Shown here piece by piece: positions 8,805 through 18,627 of a DNA stretch of 62,908 bases. The position numbers were made by a program, and so were the translations under genes. This DNA comes from an uncultured Aquimarina sp. (GTDB lineage Bacteria > Bacteroidota > Bacteroidia > Flavobacteriales > Flavobacteriaceae). How positions within the stretch are numbered: position 1 is the first letter of the stretch; every line of letters begins with the position of its first letter. The stretch is taken from NCBI GenBank assembly GCA_947498765.1, contig CANMLG010000040.1:1-62908 (forward strand), written 5' to 3'. The notes beneath the pieces were generated by a model. That model searched no databases, was not told where the DNA came from, and saw only the letters and a program-made list of their open reading frames with translations.

Positions 8805-9923
8805 ATGTTTATTGAAGATAAATTTATAACACCCGATCTACATCCATCTTTTTTATTGAATAACAAGTCGTATTCTAAAATCACATTAGAATCTCATGCG
8901 CATCATTTAGTAAGAACGGGAGAGGAGTTTGAAGTTGAAATTGGTGATTTTTTACTAGATTGGTTAGATGATTCAGAAATTATTGAAGTTAATACCTCGG
9001 GATCTACAGGAGTTCCTAAAACGATAAAAATTCATAAAAATCAAATGATTAATAGTGCCAAAGCTACGGGGATTTTTTTTAAAATGCCCGAAGAGTCAAA
9101 TGCATTATTATGTTTGTCGGCAAAGTATATTGCCGGTAAAATGATGTTAGTACGTGCTATGGTTTTAGGGTGGAAATTGGATGTAGTAGCACCAAAATCA
9201 AATCCTTTAGATGAATTGTACAAGCAGTATGATTTTTGCGCCATGGTACCTTTACAATTAGATAATTCCATAAATCGATTACATTTATTAAAAAAATTAA
9301 TAATTGGAGGAGGAGCGATACCTGAGCATTTAATAGCGCTTATTCAAGGTTTACACACAAAAATATATGAAACTTATGGCATGACCGAAACGGTAACGCA
9401 TGTAGCAGTACGTAGGGTAAATTCAAAAAAGAAAGAAAGAAAAGATTGTTATTTTAAAGCTTTACCACAAGTAGTTTTATCTACCGATGAACGTAATTGT
9501 TTGGTAATAAAAGCTCCTATGTTGAGTAATGAAGTTATTATAACCAATGATATTGTTGATTTAATAACCTTTAAAAAATTCTTTTGGAAAGGTCGTTTTG
9601 ATAATGTTATAAATAGTGGAGGAGTTAAACTACATCCTGAACAGATAGAAAAAAAATTACAGTTAATAATTAGACAACGTTTTTTTATTACTTCTCGTGA
9701 AGATGCTAAATTAGGTGAAAAATTAATTTTAATTATAGAAAATGTAAATGAAGCCTATACTATTGATACTTATTTTTTTAAAATTAATAACTTAGATACG
9801 TTGGATAAATATGAGGTTCCAAAAGAAATTTATTTTCTTGAAAATTTTATAGAAACTAATACAGGTAAAATTCACAGATCAAATAATGTAGCACAACTTT
9901 TTGCTCCGTTACGAAAAGCTTAA
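8805..9923 (+). CDS. menE: o-Succinylbenzoate--CoA ligase (AMP-binding)
   Basis: A 372-residue, rather short member of the acyl-adenylate enzymes. The P-loop NTSGSTGVPKTIKIHK (about 65-80), the YETYGMTE motif (about 187-194), the GRFDNVINSGGVKLHPEQIE hinge (about 264-283) and the C-terminal catalytic lysine in NTGKIHR are all present. It activates o-succinylbenzoate with ATP and CoA. The men neighbours support the assignment over other acyl-CoA ligases. The short length reflects a compact N-terminal part, usual in this phylum. Confidence 0.88.
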   Translation: MFIEDKFITPDLHPSFLLNNKSYSKITLESHAHHLVRTGEEFEVEIGDFLLDWLDDSEIIEVNTSGSTGVPKTIKIHKNQMINSAKATGIFFKMPEESNALLCLSAKYIAGKMMLVRAMVLGWKLDVVAPKSNPLDELYKQYDFCAMVPLQLDNSINRLHLLKKLIIGGGAIPEHLIALIQGLHTKIYETYGMTETVTHVAVRRVNSKKKERKDCYFKALPQVVLSTDERNCLVIKAPMLSNEVIITNDIVDLITFKKFFWKGRFDNVINSGGVKLHPEQIEKKLQLIIRQRFFITSREDAKLGEKLILIIENVNEAYTIDTYFFKINNLDTLDKYEVPKEIYFLENFIETNTGKIHRSNNVAQLFAPLRKA

Positions 9924-9955
9924 AAAGGCTTATTTTAGTGATACAATTTAATTAA

Positions 9956-10480
9956 ATGAATTTATTCAAGTTACGAGGTATTATTATTTTATTCATACTA
10001 TGTATTAGTTGTATTTCTGAACAAAAAACAATTGAATTAAAGGAGTATCCAAGACATGTTGATGATATTTCTTTCGATTATTTAATTGATAATAAAAATT
10101 TCGAACTCTGTAATGGTGAAAATAATATTATGCAATATTTCAATAATGGTAAAGGATTGGAATATGAAGGAGAGAAAATTTCAATTATTCGTGAATTCAA
10201 AAAATACTATAATTCAGAAAATGTAGTTAAAGAATCGGGTCTTTTGCGAATTAGATTTGTTGTAAATTGTAAAGGAGAAGCTGATCGTTATAGATTTTTG
10301 TCTATGGATTTAAATTACAATGAGAAAAAATTTGACAAATCCATAATTGATCAAATACTAACAATTACCAAAAAGTTGAAAGGTTGGAAACCTAAAGTTT
10401 ATGCTGGAAAAAAAATAGACTATTATCAATACCTTATTTTTAAATTGAATAATGGAGAAATTGTTAAAATATTACCATGA
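9956..10480 (+). CDS. Exported protein with TonB C-terminal-like domain
   Basis: A 174-residue protein. The hydrophobic N-terminus ends in a cysteine pair (LCISC), suggesting but not matching a canonical lipobox. The C-terminal half (about 90-170) reads SGLLRIRFVVNCKGEADRYRF..., then a helix and LKGWKPKVYAGKKIDYYQYLIF. This resembles the TonB C-terminal fold used in many Bacteroidota periplasmic proteins. It has no proline-rich spanning region, so it is not a classical energy transducer. It overlaps the next gene by 4 nt (ATGA), so the two are translationally coupled. The specific role is unknown. Confidence 0.65.
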   Translation: MNLFKLRGIIILFILCISCISEQKTIELKEYPRHVDDISFDYLIDNKNFELCNGENNIMQYFNNGKGLEYEGEKISIIREFKKYYNSENVVKESGLLRIRFVVNCKGEADRYRFLSMDLNYNEKKFDKSIIDQILTITKKLKGWKPKVYAGKKIDYYQYLIFKLNNGEIVKILP

Positions 10481-11298
10481 ATAAAATAGTTTTTATTCTT
10501 ATGTGTTTCTTTTTAAAAATTCATGCGCAGCCTAACTGTAAGGCTTTTTTACATGAAGGCGATAGCCTTAAATATAGAGCTTGTAAATTGGTAGAAAAGC
10601 TTACTGGTAGTTATTATCAATTTTCTAAAGAATATCAGAAGGGGATGGATGAAGCTTTACTAATTTGCCCTTATTTTGCTTATGCATACAGAGAAAAATC
10701 TTCGGCTTATGTTAAAAGTGGGGATTTTTTAAATTGGAAAAAACTAATTGATTTAGCTGTTAAATATGAGCCACTTGATTATTTGAGTGTTAGAGCTTCA
10801 TTGCGGTATAAATTTTTTTCTGATTATAAAGGAGCAATTTTGGATATTGAAAAATTAGATGATATGGTGAGTTATGACATTGGTGAAACATCAAATGGAA
10901 CTTATCATCTTAATGTTGTGAAAGCTTTATGTTATAAAGAGATTGGACAAAAACAAAAAGCTATAAAAATACTTGAAAAACAGATTGAAAATGAATCATA
11001 TATTGGTGTGTATGATTATTTGCACCTTGGAGTTTTATACTTAGAAACCGAAATGTATGATAATGCTATTATAGCTTTTGAAAAGCAGGAAAAACTAAAT
11101 GATTTGGCCGAAAATCATTATTACTTAGCTTTAGTATTTAAAAAACTCGGATTATCAAAAAAATATATTCAACAACTAGTTATTGCAGAAAAATTCTATT
11201 TAGATAGAAAAAAAATGCATGATTCATATAATCAATTAATTGATCAAATCTATTTGGAAGAGATTAAATCAGAGAGATCAATAGCAAATAACAAATGA
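10477..11298 (+). CDS. Exported tetratricopeptide-repeat-like protein
   Basis: A 273-residue protein with a signal peptide (MNKIVFILMCFFLKIHAQ). It has several helix pairs of TPR type, most clearly GVYDYLHLGVLYLETEMYDN and ENHYYLALVFKKLGLSKKY in the last 90 residues. TPRs mediate protein-protein contacts; no catalytic motif is visible. Its ATG overlaps the stop of the preceding exported gene, so the pair is probably made in equal amounts and may act together in the periplasm. I do not recognise a named family. Confidence 0.7.
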   Translation: MNKIVFILMCFFLKIHAQPNCKAFLHEGDSLKYRACKLVEKLTGSYYQFSKEYQKGMDEALLICPYFAYAYREKSSAYVKSGDFLNWKKLIDLAVKYEPLDYLSVRASLRYKFFSDYKGAILDIEKLDDMVSYDIGETSNGTYHLNVVKALCYKEIGQKQKAIKILEKQIENESYIGVYDYLHLGVLYLETEMYDNAIIAFEKQEKLNDLAENHYYLALVFKKLGLSKKYIQQLVIAEKFYLDRKKMHDSYNQLIDQIYLEEIKSERSIANNK

Positions 11299-11355
11299 AA
11301 TTAAATAGTATAACGGAATTTATGTATTGAAGTGGGATTACAGTAACTTTTTAAC

Positions 11356-11363
11356 TATTTTTG
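11356..11363 (+). promoter_or_regulatory. -7 box TATTTTTG upstream of pyrR
   Basis: An exact TAnnTTTG match 28 bp before the pyrR ATG. No good TTG is found about 19 bp further upstream, so support rests on the -7 element and position. Confidence 0.45.
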
Positions 11364-11391
11364 TTAAAGTCCAGATTGGAAAAACATTCTT

Positions 11392-11928
11392 ATGAGTCAA
11401 AAAGTACTACTTACTGGTAAAGAAGTAAATATCATACTTCATCGATTGGCTTGTCAACTTATTGAAAATCACACACATTTTAAAGAAACAGTTCTTATTG
11501 GTTTACAACCAAGGGGAAGCTTTGTGGCCGAACGTTTAAAGCAAATTTTGATTCAAGATTATGGAATTGAAAATTTAAAGCTTGGCTTGCTTGATATTAC
11601 TTTTTTTAGAGATGATTTTAGAAGAAGTTCACAACCCTTAGAAGCTAATAAAACCACCATTGATTTTGTTGTTGAGGATAAGCGGGTAGTTTTTATTGAT
11701 GATGTTTTATATACTGGTAGAAGCATTAGAGCAGCTTTAACAGCTATACAATCATTTGGAAGACCAGCAGAAGTGGAGTTATTAACTTTAATTGATAGGC
11801 GTTTTAGTAGGCATTTACCTATTCAACCTAATTATAGAGGAAGACAAGTTGATGCTATAAATGAAGAGCGAGTAAAAGTTAATTGGAAAGAAAACGCAGG
11901 AGAAGACGTAGTTTATCTGATAAAATAA
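11392..11928 (+). CDS. pyrR: PyrR bifunctional pyrimidine regulator / uracil phosphoribosyltransferase
   Basis: A 178-residue type I phosphoribosyltransferase. The PRPP loop VVFIDDVLYTGRSIRAAL (about 101-118) and the PyrR-type FRRSSQP and RRFSRHLPI segments are seen. In Gram-positives PyrR binds pyr mRNA; in Bacteroidota only the context (directly before pyrB, 7 bp gap) supports a regulatory role. No obvious anti-antiterminator hairpin was found in the 93-bp upstream region, so here it may serve mainly as a uracil salvage enzyme. Confidence 0.9.
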   Translation: MSQKVLLTGKEVNIILHRLACQLIENHTHFKETVLIGLQPRGSFVAERLKQILIQDYGIENLKLGLLDITFFRDDFRRSSQPLEANKTTIDFVVEDKRVVFIDDVLYTGRSIRAALTAIQSFGRPAEVELLTLIDRRFSRHLPIQPNYRGRQVDAINEERVKVNWKENAGEDVVYLIK

Positions 11929-11935
11929 TAGTTGT

Positions 11936-12862
11936 ATGAGCGAGTTAAGTGTAAATCACTTATTAGGAATAAAGTATATCAATGAAAAAGATATACAGCT
12001 TATTTTTGAAACAGCAGATCATTTCAAAGAGGTTATCAATAGACCTATAAAAAAAGTACCATCATTACGTGATATCACTATTGCCAATTTATTTTTTGAA
12101 AATAGTACACGTACTAGGCTTTCTTTTGAATTAGCAGAAAAAAGACTTTCTGCAGATGTTGTTAATTTTTCTGCAGCTTCATCTTCTGTAAAAAAAGGAG
12201 AAACCCTAATTGATACGGTTAATAATATTTTAGCGATGAAAGTGGATATGGTGGTCATGAGACACCCCAATCCCGGTGCAGGAGTATTTTTATCAAAACA
12301 TATCAATGCCTCTATTGTAAATGCAGGTGATGGCGCTCATGAGCATCCTACTCAAGCATTACTAGATTCTTATTCAATTAGAGAAAAATTAGGCGATGTA
12401 ACAGGAAAAAAGGTAGTTATAGTAGGAGATATTTTACACTCGCGTGTGGCGTTGTCAAATATTTATGCCCTACAGTTACAAGGAGCAGAAGTAATGGTAT
12501 GCGGACCTAAAACATTAATTCCTAAATATATTGATAGTTTAGGGGTAAAAGTAGAAACAAATCTTAAAAAGGCATTAGAATGGTGTGATGTTGCTAATAT
12601 GTTACGTGTACAAAATGAACGGATGGAAATATCGTATTTCCCTTCAACAAGAGAATACACTCAGCAGTATGGAGTAACAAAACCCCTATTAAATAGTTTA
12701 AATAAAGAAATAGTAATCATGCATCCAGGTCCTATAAACCGGGGTGTTGAAATAACAAGTGAAGTAGCTGACTCTAACCAAGCCATTATATTAGATCAAG
12801 TTCAAAATGGTGTTGCCATCCGTATGGCTGTGATCTATTTATTGGCTTCTAAAATCAAATAA
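11936..12862 (+). CDS. pyrB: Aspartate carbamoyltransferase, catalytic subunit
   Basis: A 308-residue enzyme of normal length. The carbamoyl-phosphate loop FFENSTRTRLSFE (about 53-65) and the HPTQALLDSYSI motif (about 135-146) are intact, as is the MHPGPINRGVEI segment near the C-terminus. It catalyses the first committed step of pyrimidine synthesis. No pyrI regulatory subunit follows, so the enzyme is presumably unregulated at the protein level. It sits in a tight run: pyrR 7 bp before and a small STAS-like gene 2 bp after. Confidence 0.95.
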   Translation: MSELSVNHLLGIKYINEKDIQLIFETADHFKEVINRPIKKVPSLRDITIANLFFENSTRTRLSFELAEKRLSADVVNFSAASSSVKKGETLIDTVNNILAMKVDMVVMRHPNPGAGVFLSKHINASIVNAGDGAHEHPTQALLDSYSIREKLGDVTGKKVVIVGDILHSRVALSNIYALQLQGAEVMVCGPKTLIPKYIDSLGVKVETNLKKALEWCDVANMLRVQNERMEISYFPSTREYTQQYGVTKPLLNSLNKEIVIMHPGPINRGVEITSEVADSNQAIILDQVQNGVAIRMAVIYLLASKIK

Positions 12863-12864
12863 TT

Positions 12865-13197
12865 ATGATTATAGAACATATTAAAAGCACAACAGTAATT
12901 ACTCAAGAAAAATTAACTTTAGCAAAATTTGTTATTCGTTTAAACGAAGTTTACGATGAATTGAGTAATAATAATCTAGTAATTAACCTTTTCTCTTTAG
13001 CTTCTTTAAAAGCTAGTGATTTAAAGGAATTTGCGCTTTTGTCAGAAAAGCATAAAACAAATAATCATTCATTTGTACTAGTTACTGATGCTGTTCCTTA
13101 CGAAGATATTCCTGAAGCATTAACAGTAGCCCCTACTTTACAAGAAGCTCATGATGTTATTGAAATGGAAGAAATTGAACGAGATTTAGGCATATAA
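12865..13197 (+). CDS. Small STAS-like conserved protein next to rnz
   Basis: A 110-residue soluble protein beginning MIIEHIKSTTVITQEKLTLAKF, with alternating strands and helices and an acidic C-terminus (VIEMEEIERDLGI). It is widespread next to RNase Z in Bacteroidota, and to my knowledge its homologues are sometimes labelled ribonuclease Z by proximity, but it has no metallo-beta-lactamase motif. The overall pattern suggests a STAS-type fold. It follows pyrB by 2 bp. The function is unknown; a partner role for rnz is a guess from conserved order. Confidence 0.65.
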   Translation: MIIEHIKSTTVITQEKLTLAKFVIRLNEVYDELSNNNLVINLFSLASLKASDLKEFALLSEKHKTNNHSFVLVTDAVPYEDIPEALTVAPTLQEAHDVIEMEEIERDLGI

Positions 13198-13337
13198 AAG
13201 TATTTTATAAGAGTTCAATATAAAGCAAGACTTAGATTATAGAAAATAGAAGAAAGATTCTAATTTCATATACCCTATTTTCAATAGCTTATATGTTCCA
13301 TTTTTTTATTCTATTTTCTTTACTCTTAAATGTAATT

Positions 13338-14246
13338 ATGAAATTAACCATCTTAGGCTGTTATTCGGCTACACCTCGTATGCTTACTAATCCAACATCA
13401 CAGGTGTTAACTATTAATAATCATTTATTTTTAATTGATTGTGGTGAGGGTACACAAGTACAGCTAAGGAAACATAAAATTAAATTTTTTAGAATAAAGC
13501 ACATTTTTATTTCTCATTTACATGGAGATCATGTGTATGGCTTAGTAGGTTTGGTTTCAACTTTTAAAATGTTAAAAAGAGAAACTCCATTACATATATA
13601 TGGGCCTAAAGGAATCAAGGAAATGATTACTGTGCAGTTAAAACTATCTAATTCATGGACAGATTATCCATTACATTTTCATGAACTTGAAAGTGATGAG
13701 TCGGAAGTTGTTTTTGAAGATGAAAAAGTAACGGTAAAAACTATTCCCTTACAACACAGGATATATTGTAATGGTTTTTTATTTACAGAAAAACCTAAAA
13801 ATCGAAATTTAAACCTAGGAGAAGTACTTAATTATGGTATTGATGTCGCTTATTATAATTCTATAAAAAAAGGTAAAGACATTACTTTAGATTCTGGTAA
13901 AGTAATTCCAAATGATGAGTTAACTTTTGATCCAGAACCAGTAAAAAGCTATGCATTTTGTAGTGATACTAAATACGATGAGAAAAAAATTCCGTTATTA
14001 AAAAATGCGACTGTACTTTATCATGAATCTACTTTTTTAAAAAGTCATGAACATTTATGTGATTTTACAGGACATAGTACAGCCAAACAAGCAGCTACAA
14101 TAGCAAAAAAAGCAAAGGTTGCTCATTTAATATTGGGACATTTTAGCACACGTTATGGAAGTACAACTGCATTTAAAGATGAAGCAAAAACTATTTTTGA
14201 AAATACGGAATTAGCTGAAGATGGAAAAGTTTTTGAATGGAAATAA
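13338..14246 (+). CDS. rnz: Ribonuclease Z
   Basis: A 302-residue metallo-beta-lactamase fold enzyme that trims the 3' trailer of tRNA precursors. The zinc motif HLHGDH is at about residues 60-65. Further ligands lie in CSDTKYDE, the STFLKSHEH region and the C-terminal GHFSTRYG histidine. The start at 13338 gives the family N-terminus MKLTILGCYSATPR; an upstream in-frame ATG at 13293 would add a 15-residue hydrophobic extension not expected for this cytoplasmic enzyme. It lies downstream of the STAS-like gene by 140 bp. Confidence 0.92.
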   Translation: MKLTILGCYSATPRMLTNPTSQVLTINNHLFLIDCGEGTQVQLRKHKIKFFRIKHIFISHLHGDHVYGLVGLVSTFKMLKRETPLHIYGPKGIKEMITVQLKLSNSWTDYPLHFHELESDESEVVFEDEKVTVKTIPLQHRIYCNGFLFTEKPKNRNLNLGEVLNYGIDVAYYNSIKKGKDITLDSGKVIPNDELTFDPEPVKSYAFCSDTKYDEKKIPLLKNATVLYHESTFLKSHEHLCDFTGHSTAKQAATIAKKAKVAHLILGHFSTRYGSTTAFKDEAKTIFENTELAEDGKVFEWK

Positions 14247-14308
14247 TTTTTTGCAAATTGCTAACAAAAAGCCTTAATATAAATGTTAAATTGCATTAAA
14301 AGTAAACT

Positions 14309-14956
14309 ATGAATTCTGATCTGTCGGATTACAGGAAATCTTACGAAAAAGGAGCTTTACTCGAAAGTGATTTATCAAATAATCCTTTGGATTTATTTAA
14401 CAAATGGTTTACGGAAGTTGATAAAACTGATGGAGTAGATGAAGCAAATGCTATGACTATAGCAACAATTGGTGCAGATGGTTTTCCAAAAAGTAGAGTG
14501 GTATTGTTAAAGCATTTTGATGAGAATGGTTTTGTGTTTTATACCAATTATAATTCAGAAAAAGGAAAAGCTATTTTGAATAATCCCAATGTATGTATTT
14601 CATTTTTTTGGCCCAATGTAGAACGTCAAGTTATTATAAAGGGAATAGCATCAAAACAATCCGAAGAATTGAGTACTGCATATTACCATTCTAGGCCTAG
14701 ACAAAGTCAATTAGGAGCTTGGGCTTCGGACCAAAGTTCCGAAATTGATTCAAGAGAGATCCTAACTCAAAATTTAGTAACATTAGAAAATGAATATAAG
14801 GCTAAGGAAATACCTAAGCCTCCACATTGGGGCGGTTTTATAATAATACCTAAGAGTATTGAATTTTGGCAAGGAAGACCTAATAGGTTACATGATAGAA
14901 TATTCTACGAAAAAACAATAAATAATAATTGGAATCATAAACGATTAGCTCCATAA
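14309..14956 (+). CDS. pdxH: Pyridoxamine 5'-phosphate oxidase
   Basis: A 215-residue FMN enzyme that makes pyridoxal 5'-phosphate. Diagnostic segments are AMTIATIGADGFPKSRVVLLK (FMN site, about 48-68), the FYTNYNSEKGKA loop, the FFWPNVERQVIIKG strand, and the C-terminal EFWQGRPNRLHDR followed by WNHKRLAP. All are intact and the length is standard. It starts a run pdxH-sixA-ppk1-ppx with short gaps, a common flavobacterial order. Confidence 0.95.
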   Translation: MNSDLSDYRKSYEKGALLESDLSNNPLDLFNKWFTEVDKTDGVDEANAMTIATIGADGFPKSRVVLLKHFDENGFVFYTNYNSEKGKAILNNPNVCISFFWPNVERQVIIKGIASKQSEELSTAYYHSRPRQSQLGAWASDQSSEIDSREILTQNLVTLENEYKAKEIPKPPHWGGFIIIPKSIEFWQGRPNRLHDRIFYEKTINNNWNHKRLAP

Positions 14957-14973
14957 TTACTAGAATAACTTAA

Positions 14974-15459
14974 ATGAAAAAAATATATTTTATTAGGCAT
15001 GCAAAATCATCTTGGGAAGAACAAGTTGATGATCATGATAGACCTTTAAGTGAGCGTGGATTTGATGATGCTTCATTAGTAAGCAATGAGTTAATTAAAA
15101 AAAAATTAAATGTTCAAAAGGTATTTTCTAGTACAGCTAAAAGAGCTAAAACTACAGCGAAAATTATAACATCAGCTTTGAAGATACCCGAAGAAGAGGT
15201 AGTATTTCTTGAAAGATTATATAGCTTCAACGGAATATCAGTTAATAATTTTCTTAAGGAGTTACCAGAGGAGTTGGATACGGTACTTATTTTTGGTCAT
15301 AATCCAGCTTTTACTATTTTAGTGAACAGTTTAGGAAGTCAAATTTTTGCGAATATTCCTACATGTGGTACCGTAGCTATTACCTTTGATACAAAAAGAT
15401 GGTCTGCTTTAATAAATGGTAAAACTGAATTTCATATTTTTCCTAAAGACTTAAAATAA
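14974..15459 (+). CDS. Histidine phosphatase, SixA-like
   Basis: A 161-residue phosphoglycerate mutase-type phosphatase. The catalytic RHAKSSW motif (His9) is at the N-terminus, and the second histidine is in IFGHNPAFT (about residue 108). SixA-like enzymes dephosphorylate phosphohistidine in signalling or PTS proteins; the substrate here is unknown. It lies between pdxH (17 bp) and ppk1 (25 bp), a context that hints at polyphosphate or phosphate metabolism. Confidence 0.88.
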   Translation: MKKIYFIRHAKSSWEEQVDDHDRPLSERGFDDASLVSNELIKKKLNVQKVFSSTAKRAKTTAKIITSALKIPEEEVVFLERLYSFNGISVNNFLKELPEELDTVLIFGHNPAFTILVNSLGSQIFANIPTCGTVAITFDTKRWSALINGKTEFHIFPKDLK

Positions 15460-15484
15460 AACACTTAATTTCCAAAATTCACCC

Positions 15485-17599
15485 ATGGTTAAAAATAACT
15501 ATCGATATATTAACAGAGAAATTAGTTGGTTACAATTTAATGCGCGTGTGCTTCAAGAAGCAAAGGACAAAAGTGTTCCATTATTGGAAAGATTACGTTT
15601 TATAGGGATTTTTTCAAATAATTTAGATGAGTTTTTTAAAGTACGATATGCCACAGTACAGCATATTGATTTAGCAGGTAAGTCAGGAAAAAGAGCCCTT
15701 AGAGGTATGGAAGCCAGACAATTGTTGGAACAAATAACCAATATTGTTATAGAACAACAATCGGAAAGTTTATTAATCATTAGAAAGATTCAAGAAGAAC
15801 TTCAAGATCATAATATTTATGTAATAAAAGAACATCAAGTAACCAGTAAGCAAGGAGAGTTTTTACGATCATACTTTTTAAATAAAGTAAGCCCTGCTTT
15901 AATGACTTTTATGCTAGATGATTTAGAGGATTTTCCTCACTTAAAGGATAGTGCAGCTTATCTGGCTGTAAAATTAACATTAAAAGAAATCGCCAATAAA
16001 GTTGTACCAAAATCAACAGAGAGAGTTGACGAAAAAGGAATAACAGAAAAAGATAAATTGTATGCGCTAATAGAAATCCCTAGAACTATTGAACGTTTTG
16101 TAGTACTCCCCGTAAGTGATGATGGCAAGGAATATATTATTTTTTTAGATGATTTAATACGTTATTGTATAGATCAATTATTCAGTATTTTTGAATATAC
16201 GTCAATATCTGCGCACATGATAAAAATCACTCGCGATGCTAAATTGGATATTGATAATGACTTTAAAAAGAGCTTTATTGAAAAAATTTCTAAAAGTGTT
16301 CAATTAAGAAGAAATGGAGACCCTGTACGTTTTGTGTATGATAAAACTATAGATGCTGATACATTAGCTTTTTTAATGGATAAAATGAATATTGAAGATA
16401 CCGATAGTATAATTCCAGGGGGTAGGTATCATAACCGTAGAGATTACATGAAGTTTCCTGTTTTAGGACACAAAGATTTAGCATACGCATCCATAACACC
16501 ACTTCCAATAAAGGGATTGGATTTAAATACAAGCTTATTTAAGGCTATAGCTGAAAAAGACTATTTGCTTTATGCGCCATATCAAAGTTTTTCTTATTTA
16601 ATAAAATTTTTGCGAGAGGCCGCATTAGACCCAAAGGTGACAAGTATTAAAATAACCATATATAGACTATCCAATGTATCTCACATAGCAAGTTCTCTTA
16701 TTAATGCTGCAAAAAATGGAAAAGAAGTAATTGTACAAATTGAACTTCAAGCTCGTTTTGACGAAGAGAATAATATTAAATATGCCGAAAATTTACAGCG
16801 TGAAGGTGTTACTCTTGTTTTTGGAGTACCAGGTTTAAAAGTGCACTGTAAAACCTGTTTGGTGGAACGTAATGAAGAAGGAAAATTAAAACGTTATGGT
16901 TTTATTAGTACGGGGAATTTTAATGAATCTACTGCAAAAATTTATACAGATTATACCTTATTTACATGCAATACTGCAATTTTAAAAGACTTAAATAAAG
17001 TATTCAATTTTTTCAAAATTAATTACAAAGTAAGTAGATACAAACATTTAATTGTTTCGCCGCATTATACGCGTAAAAAAATGTATGAATTAATTGAAAA
17101 AGAAATTCAAAATGCTTTAGCTGGTAAAATAGCATTTATTAGGTTAAAATTGAATAGTTTGAGTGACTATGATATGATTGACAAATTATATGTAGCTAGC
17201 AATGCAGGAGTAAAAATTGATTTAATCATTAGAGGTATTTGCTGTTTAGTACCCGGAGTAAAGGGAATGAGCGAAAATATAAATGCGATAAGTGTGATTG
17301 ATAAATTTTTAGAACATCCTAGATTATATATATTTGCTAATGAAGGAGAACCTAAAATTTATATATCTTCGGCTGATTGGATGACACGAAATTTAGATCG
17401 AAGAGTAGAAGTAGCTTGTCCAATTTATGATGAAGATATTAAAAGAGAAATAATAGAAACCTTTAATATATGTTGGACTGATAATGTGAAAGCACGTGTT
17501 TTGAATGACACACAAGATAATACTTACGTAAGAAATGACTTGCCTAAAAATAGATCACAAATCAGTTTATATGAATATTACCAGAATAGAGTAAATTAA
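15485..17599 (+). CDS. ppk1: Polyphosphate kinase 1
   Basis: A 704-residue PPK1 that polymerises the ATP gamma-phosphate into polyphosphate. The N-terminal YINREISWLQFNARVLQEA, a middle domain, and two phospholipase D-like catalytic halves are in order. The autophosphorylated histidine is His454 in GLKVHCKT, and the second PLD-like site lies near YISSADWMTRNLDRRVE. It is followed 6 bp later by ppx, the opposing enzyme, so synthesis and breakdown are encoded in one unit. Confidence 0.96.
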   Translation: MVKNNYRYINREISWLQFNARVLQEAKDKSVPLLERLRFIGIFSNNLDEFFKVRYATVQHIDLAGKSGKRALRGMEARQLLEQITNIVIEQQSESLLIIRKIQEELQDHNIYVIKEHQVTSKQGEFLRSYFLNKVSPALMTFMLDDLEDFPHLKDSAAYLAVKLTLKEIANKVVPKSTERVDEKGITEKDKLYALIEIPRTIERFVVLPVSDDGKEYIIFLDDLIRYCIDQLFSIFEYTSISAHMIKITRDAKLDIDNDFKKSFIEKISKSVQLRRNGDPVRFVYDKTIDADTLAFLMDKMNIEDTDSIIPGGRYHNRRDYMKFPVLGHKDLAYASITPLPIKGLDLNTSLFKAIAEKDYLLYAPYQSFSYLIKFLREAALDPKVTSIKITIYRLSNVSHIASSLINAAKNGKEVIVQIELQARFDEENNIKYAENLQREGVTLVFGVPGLKVHCKTCLVERNEEGKLKRYGFISTGNFNESTAKIYTDYTLFTCNTAILKDLNKVFNFFKINYKVSRYKHLIVSPHYTRKKMYELIEKEIQNALAGKIAFIRLKLNSLSDYDMIDKLYVASNAGVKIDLIIRGICCLVPGVKGMSENINAISVIDKFLEHPRLYIFANEGEPKIYISSADWMTRNLDRRVEVACPIYDEDIKREIIETFNICWTDNVKARVLNDTQDNTYVRNDLPKNRSQISLYEYYQNRVN

Positions 17600-17605
17600 A
17601 GTATA

Positions 17606-18499
17606 GTGATTGAAATTAAAAAATACGGAGCTATAGATATAGGTTCTAACGCAGTACGACTGTTAATAGGATCAGTTACTACAATGGATGGAATTAAGCC
17701 ACGATTTAAAAAAACGAGCTTAGTACGAGTTCCTATTCGGCTTGGAGCAGATGTTTTTGTGAAAAATAAAGTTTCTGAAGCTAATGTTGAGCGTTTAATT
17801 GATGCTATGAAATCGTATCAATTACTTATGAAAACACATAATGTAACTAAATTTAGAGCCTGTGCTACTTCTGCAATGCGTGATGCCGAAAATGGACTTG
17901 AAGTGGTTCAAAAAATTAAGGAAGCCTCTGATATTCAAATAGAAATTATTGATGGTAAAGATGAGGCTGCAATTATAGCTATGACGGATTTAACAGAATT
18001 AACTAGTTCTGATAGTTCGTATTTATACGTGGATGTAGGTGGAGGAAGTACAGAATTTACTGTATATCATAAAGGAGAAAGAATAGCTTCTAAATCTTTT
18101 AAACTGGGGACGGTACGTTTGTTAAATAATTTAGTTTCCGATGATCAATGGGATACGGTAAAAAAGTGGATTAAAAAGCATACTAAAAATTTCGAAAAAA
18201 TTTCTTTAATTGGATCTGGAGGTAATATTAATAATATTTTTAAAAATAGTGGTAAAAGTACGGGTAAGCCATTAAGCTATATGTACTTGGTTTCTTACTA
18301 TCAATTACTTAAATCATTAACCTATGATGAACGCGTTTGGGAGTTAAATTTAAATCATGATAGAGCAGATGTAATTGTACCAGCAGCTAAAATATTTTTG
18401 TCTGCTATGAAATGGAGTAAAGCACAGCATATTTATGTGCCTAAAATAGGATTAGCAGACGGAATTATAAAATCATTATACAATGAGGATAATAAATAA
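17606..18499 (+). CDS. ppx: Exopolyphosphatase, Ppx/GppA family
   Basis: A 297-residue protein of the ASKHA fold. The phosphate loops GAIDIGSNAVRLLIG (about 8-22) and YVDVGGGSTEFTVY (about 139-152) are intact. It is the short Ppx form without the C-terminal HD domain, so it likely hydrolyses polyphosphate or pppGpp ends. The start is GTG at 17606, 6 bp after the ppk1 stop, and places the conserved loop at the expected distance. Confidence 0.9.
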   Translation: MIEIKKYGAIDIGSNAVRLLIGSVTTMDGIKPRFKKTSLVRVPIRLGADVFVKNKVSEANVERLIDAMKSYQLLMKTHNVTKFRACATSAMRDAENGLEVVQKIKEASDIQIEIIDGKDEAAIIAMTDLTELTSSDSSYLYVDVGGGSTEFTVYHKGERIASKSFKLGTVRLLNNLVSDDQWDTVKKWIKKHTKNFEKISLIGSGGNINNIFKNSGKSTGKPLSYMYLVSYYQLLKSLTYDERVWELNLNHDRADVIVPAAKIFLSAMKWSKAQHIYVPKIGLADGIIKSLYNEDNK

Positions 18500-18627
18500 T
18501 TTTGTAATTAACTGATTTTTTGTACATTAGATCGGATTTTAGTATTGAAAATGCATTTATTTACAAGATTATTCCTCGAAGTAATCTACTTTGTTTTAAA
18601 TTGTAAACGATAAAAAAGATTTTAGAT

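Noticed and set aside
8805..9923. Non-ribosomal or fatty-acid CoA ligase instead of menE
   Set aside because: Short length and placement after menA and menC favour o-succinylbenzoate ligase.
12019..12306. 95-residue minus-strand ORF inside pyrB
   Set aside because: It lies opposite conserved PyrB motifs and is a shadow frame.
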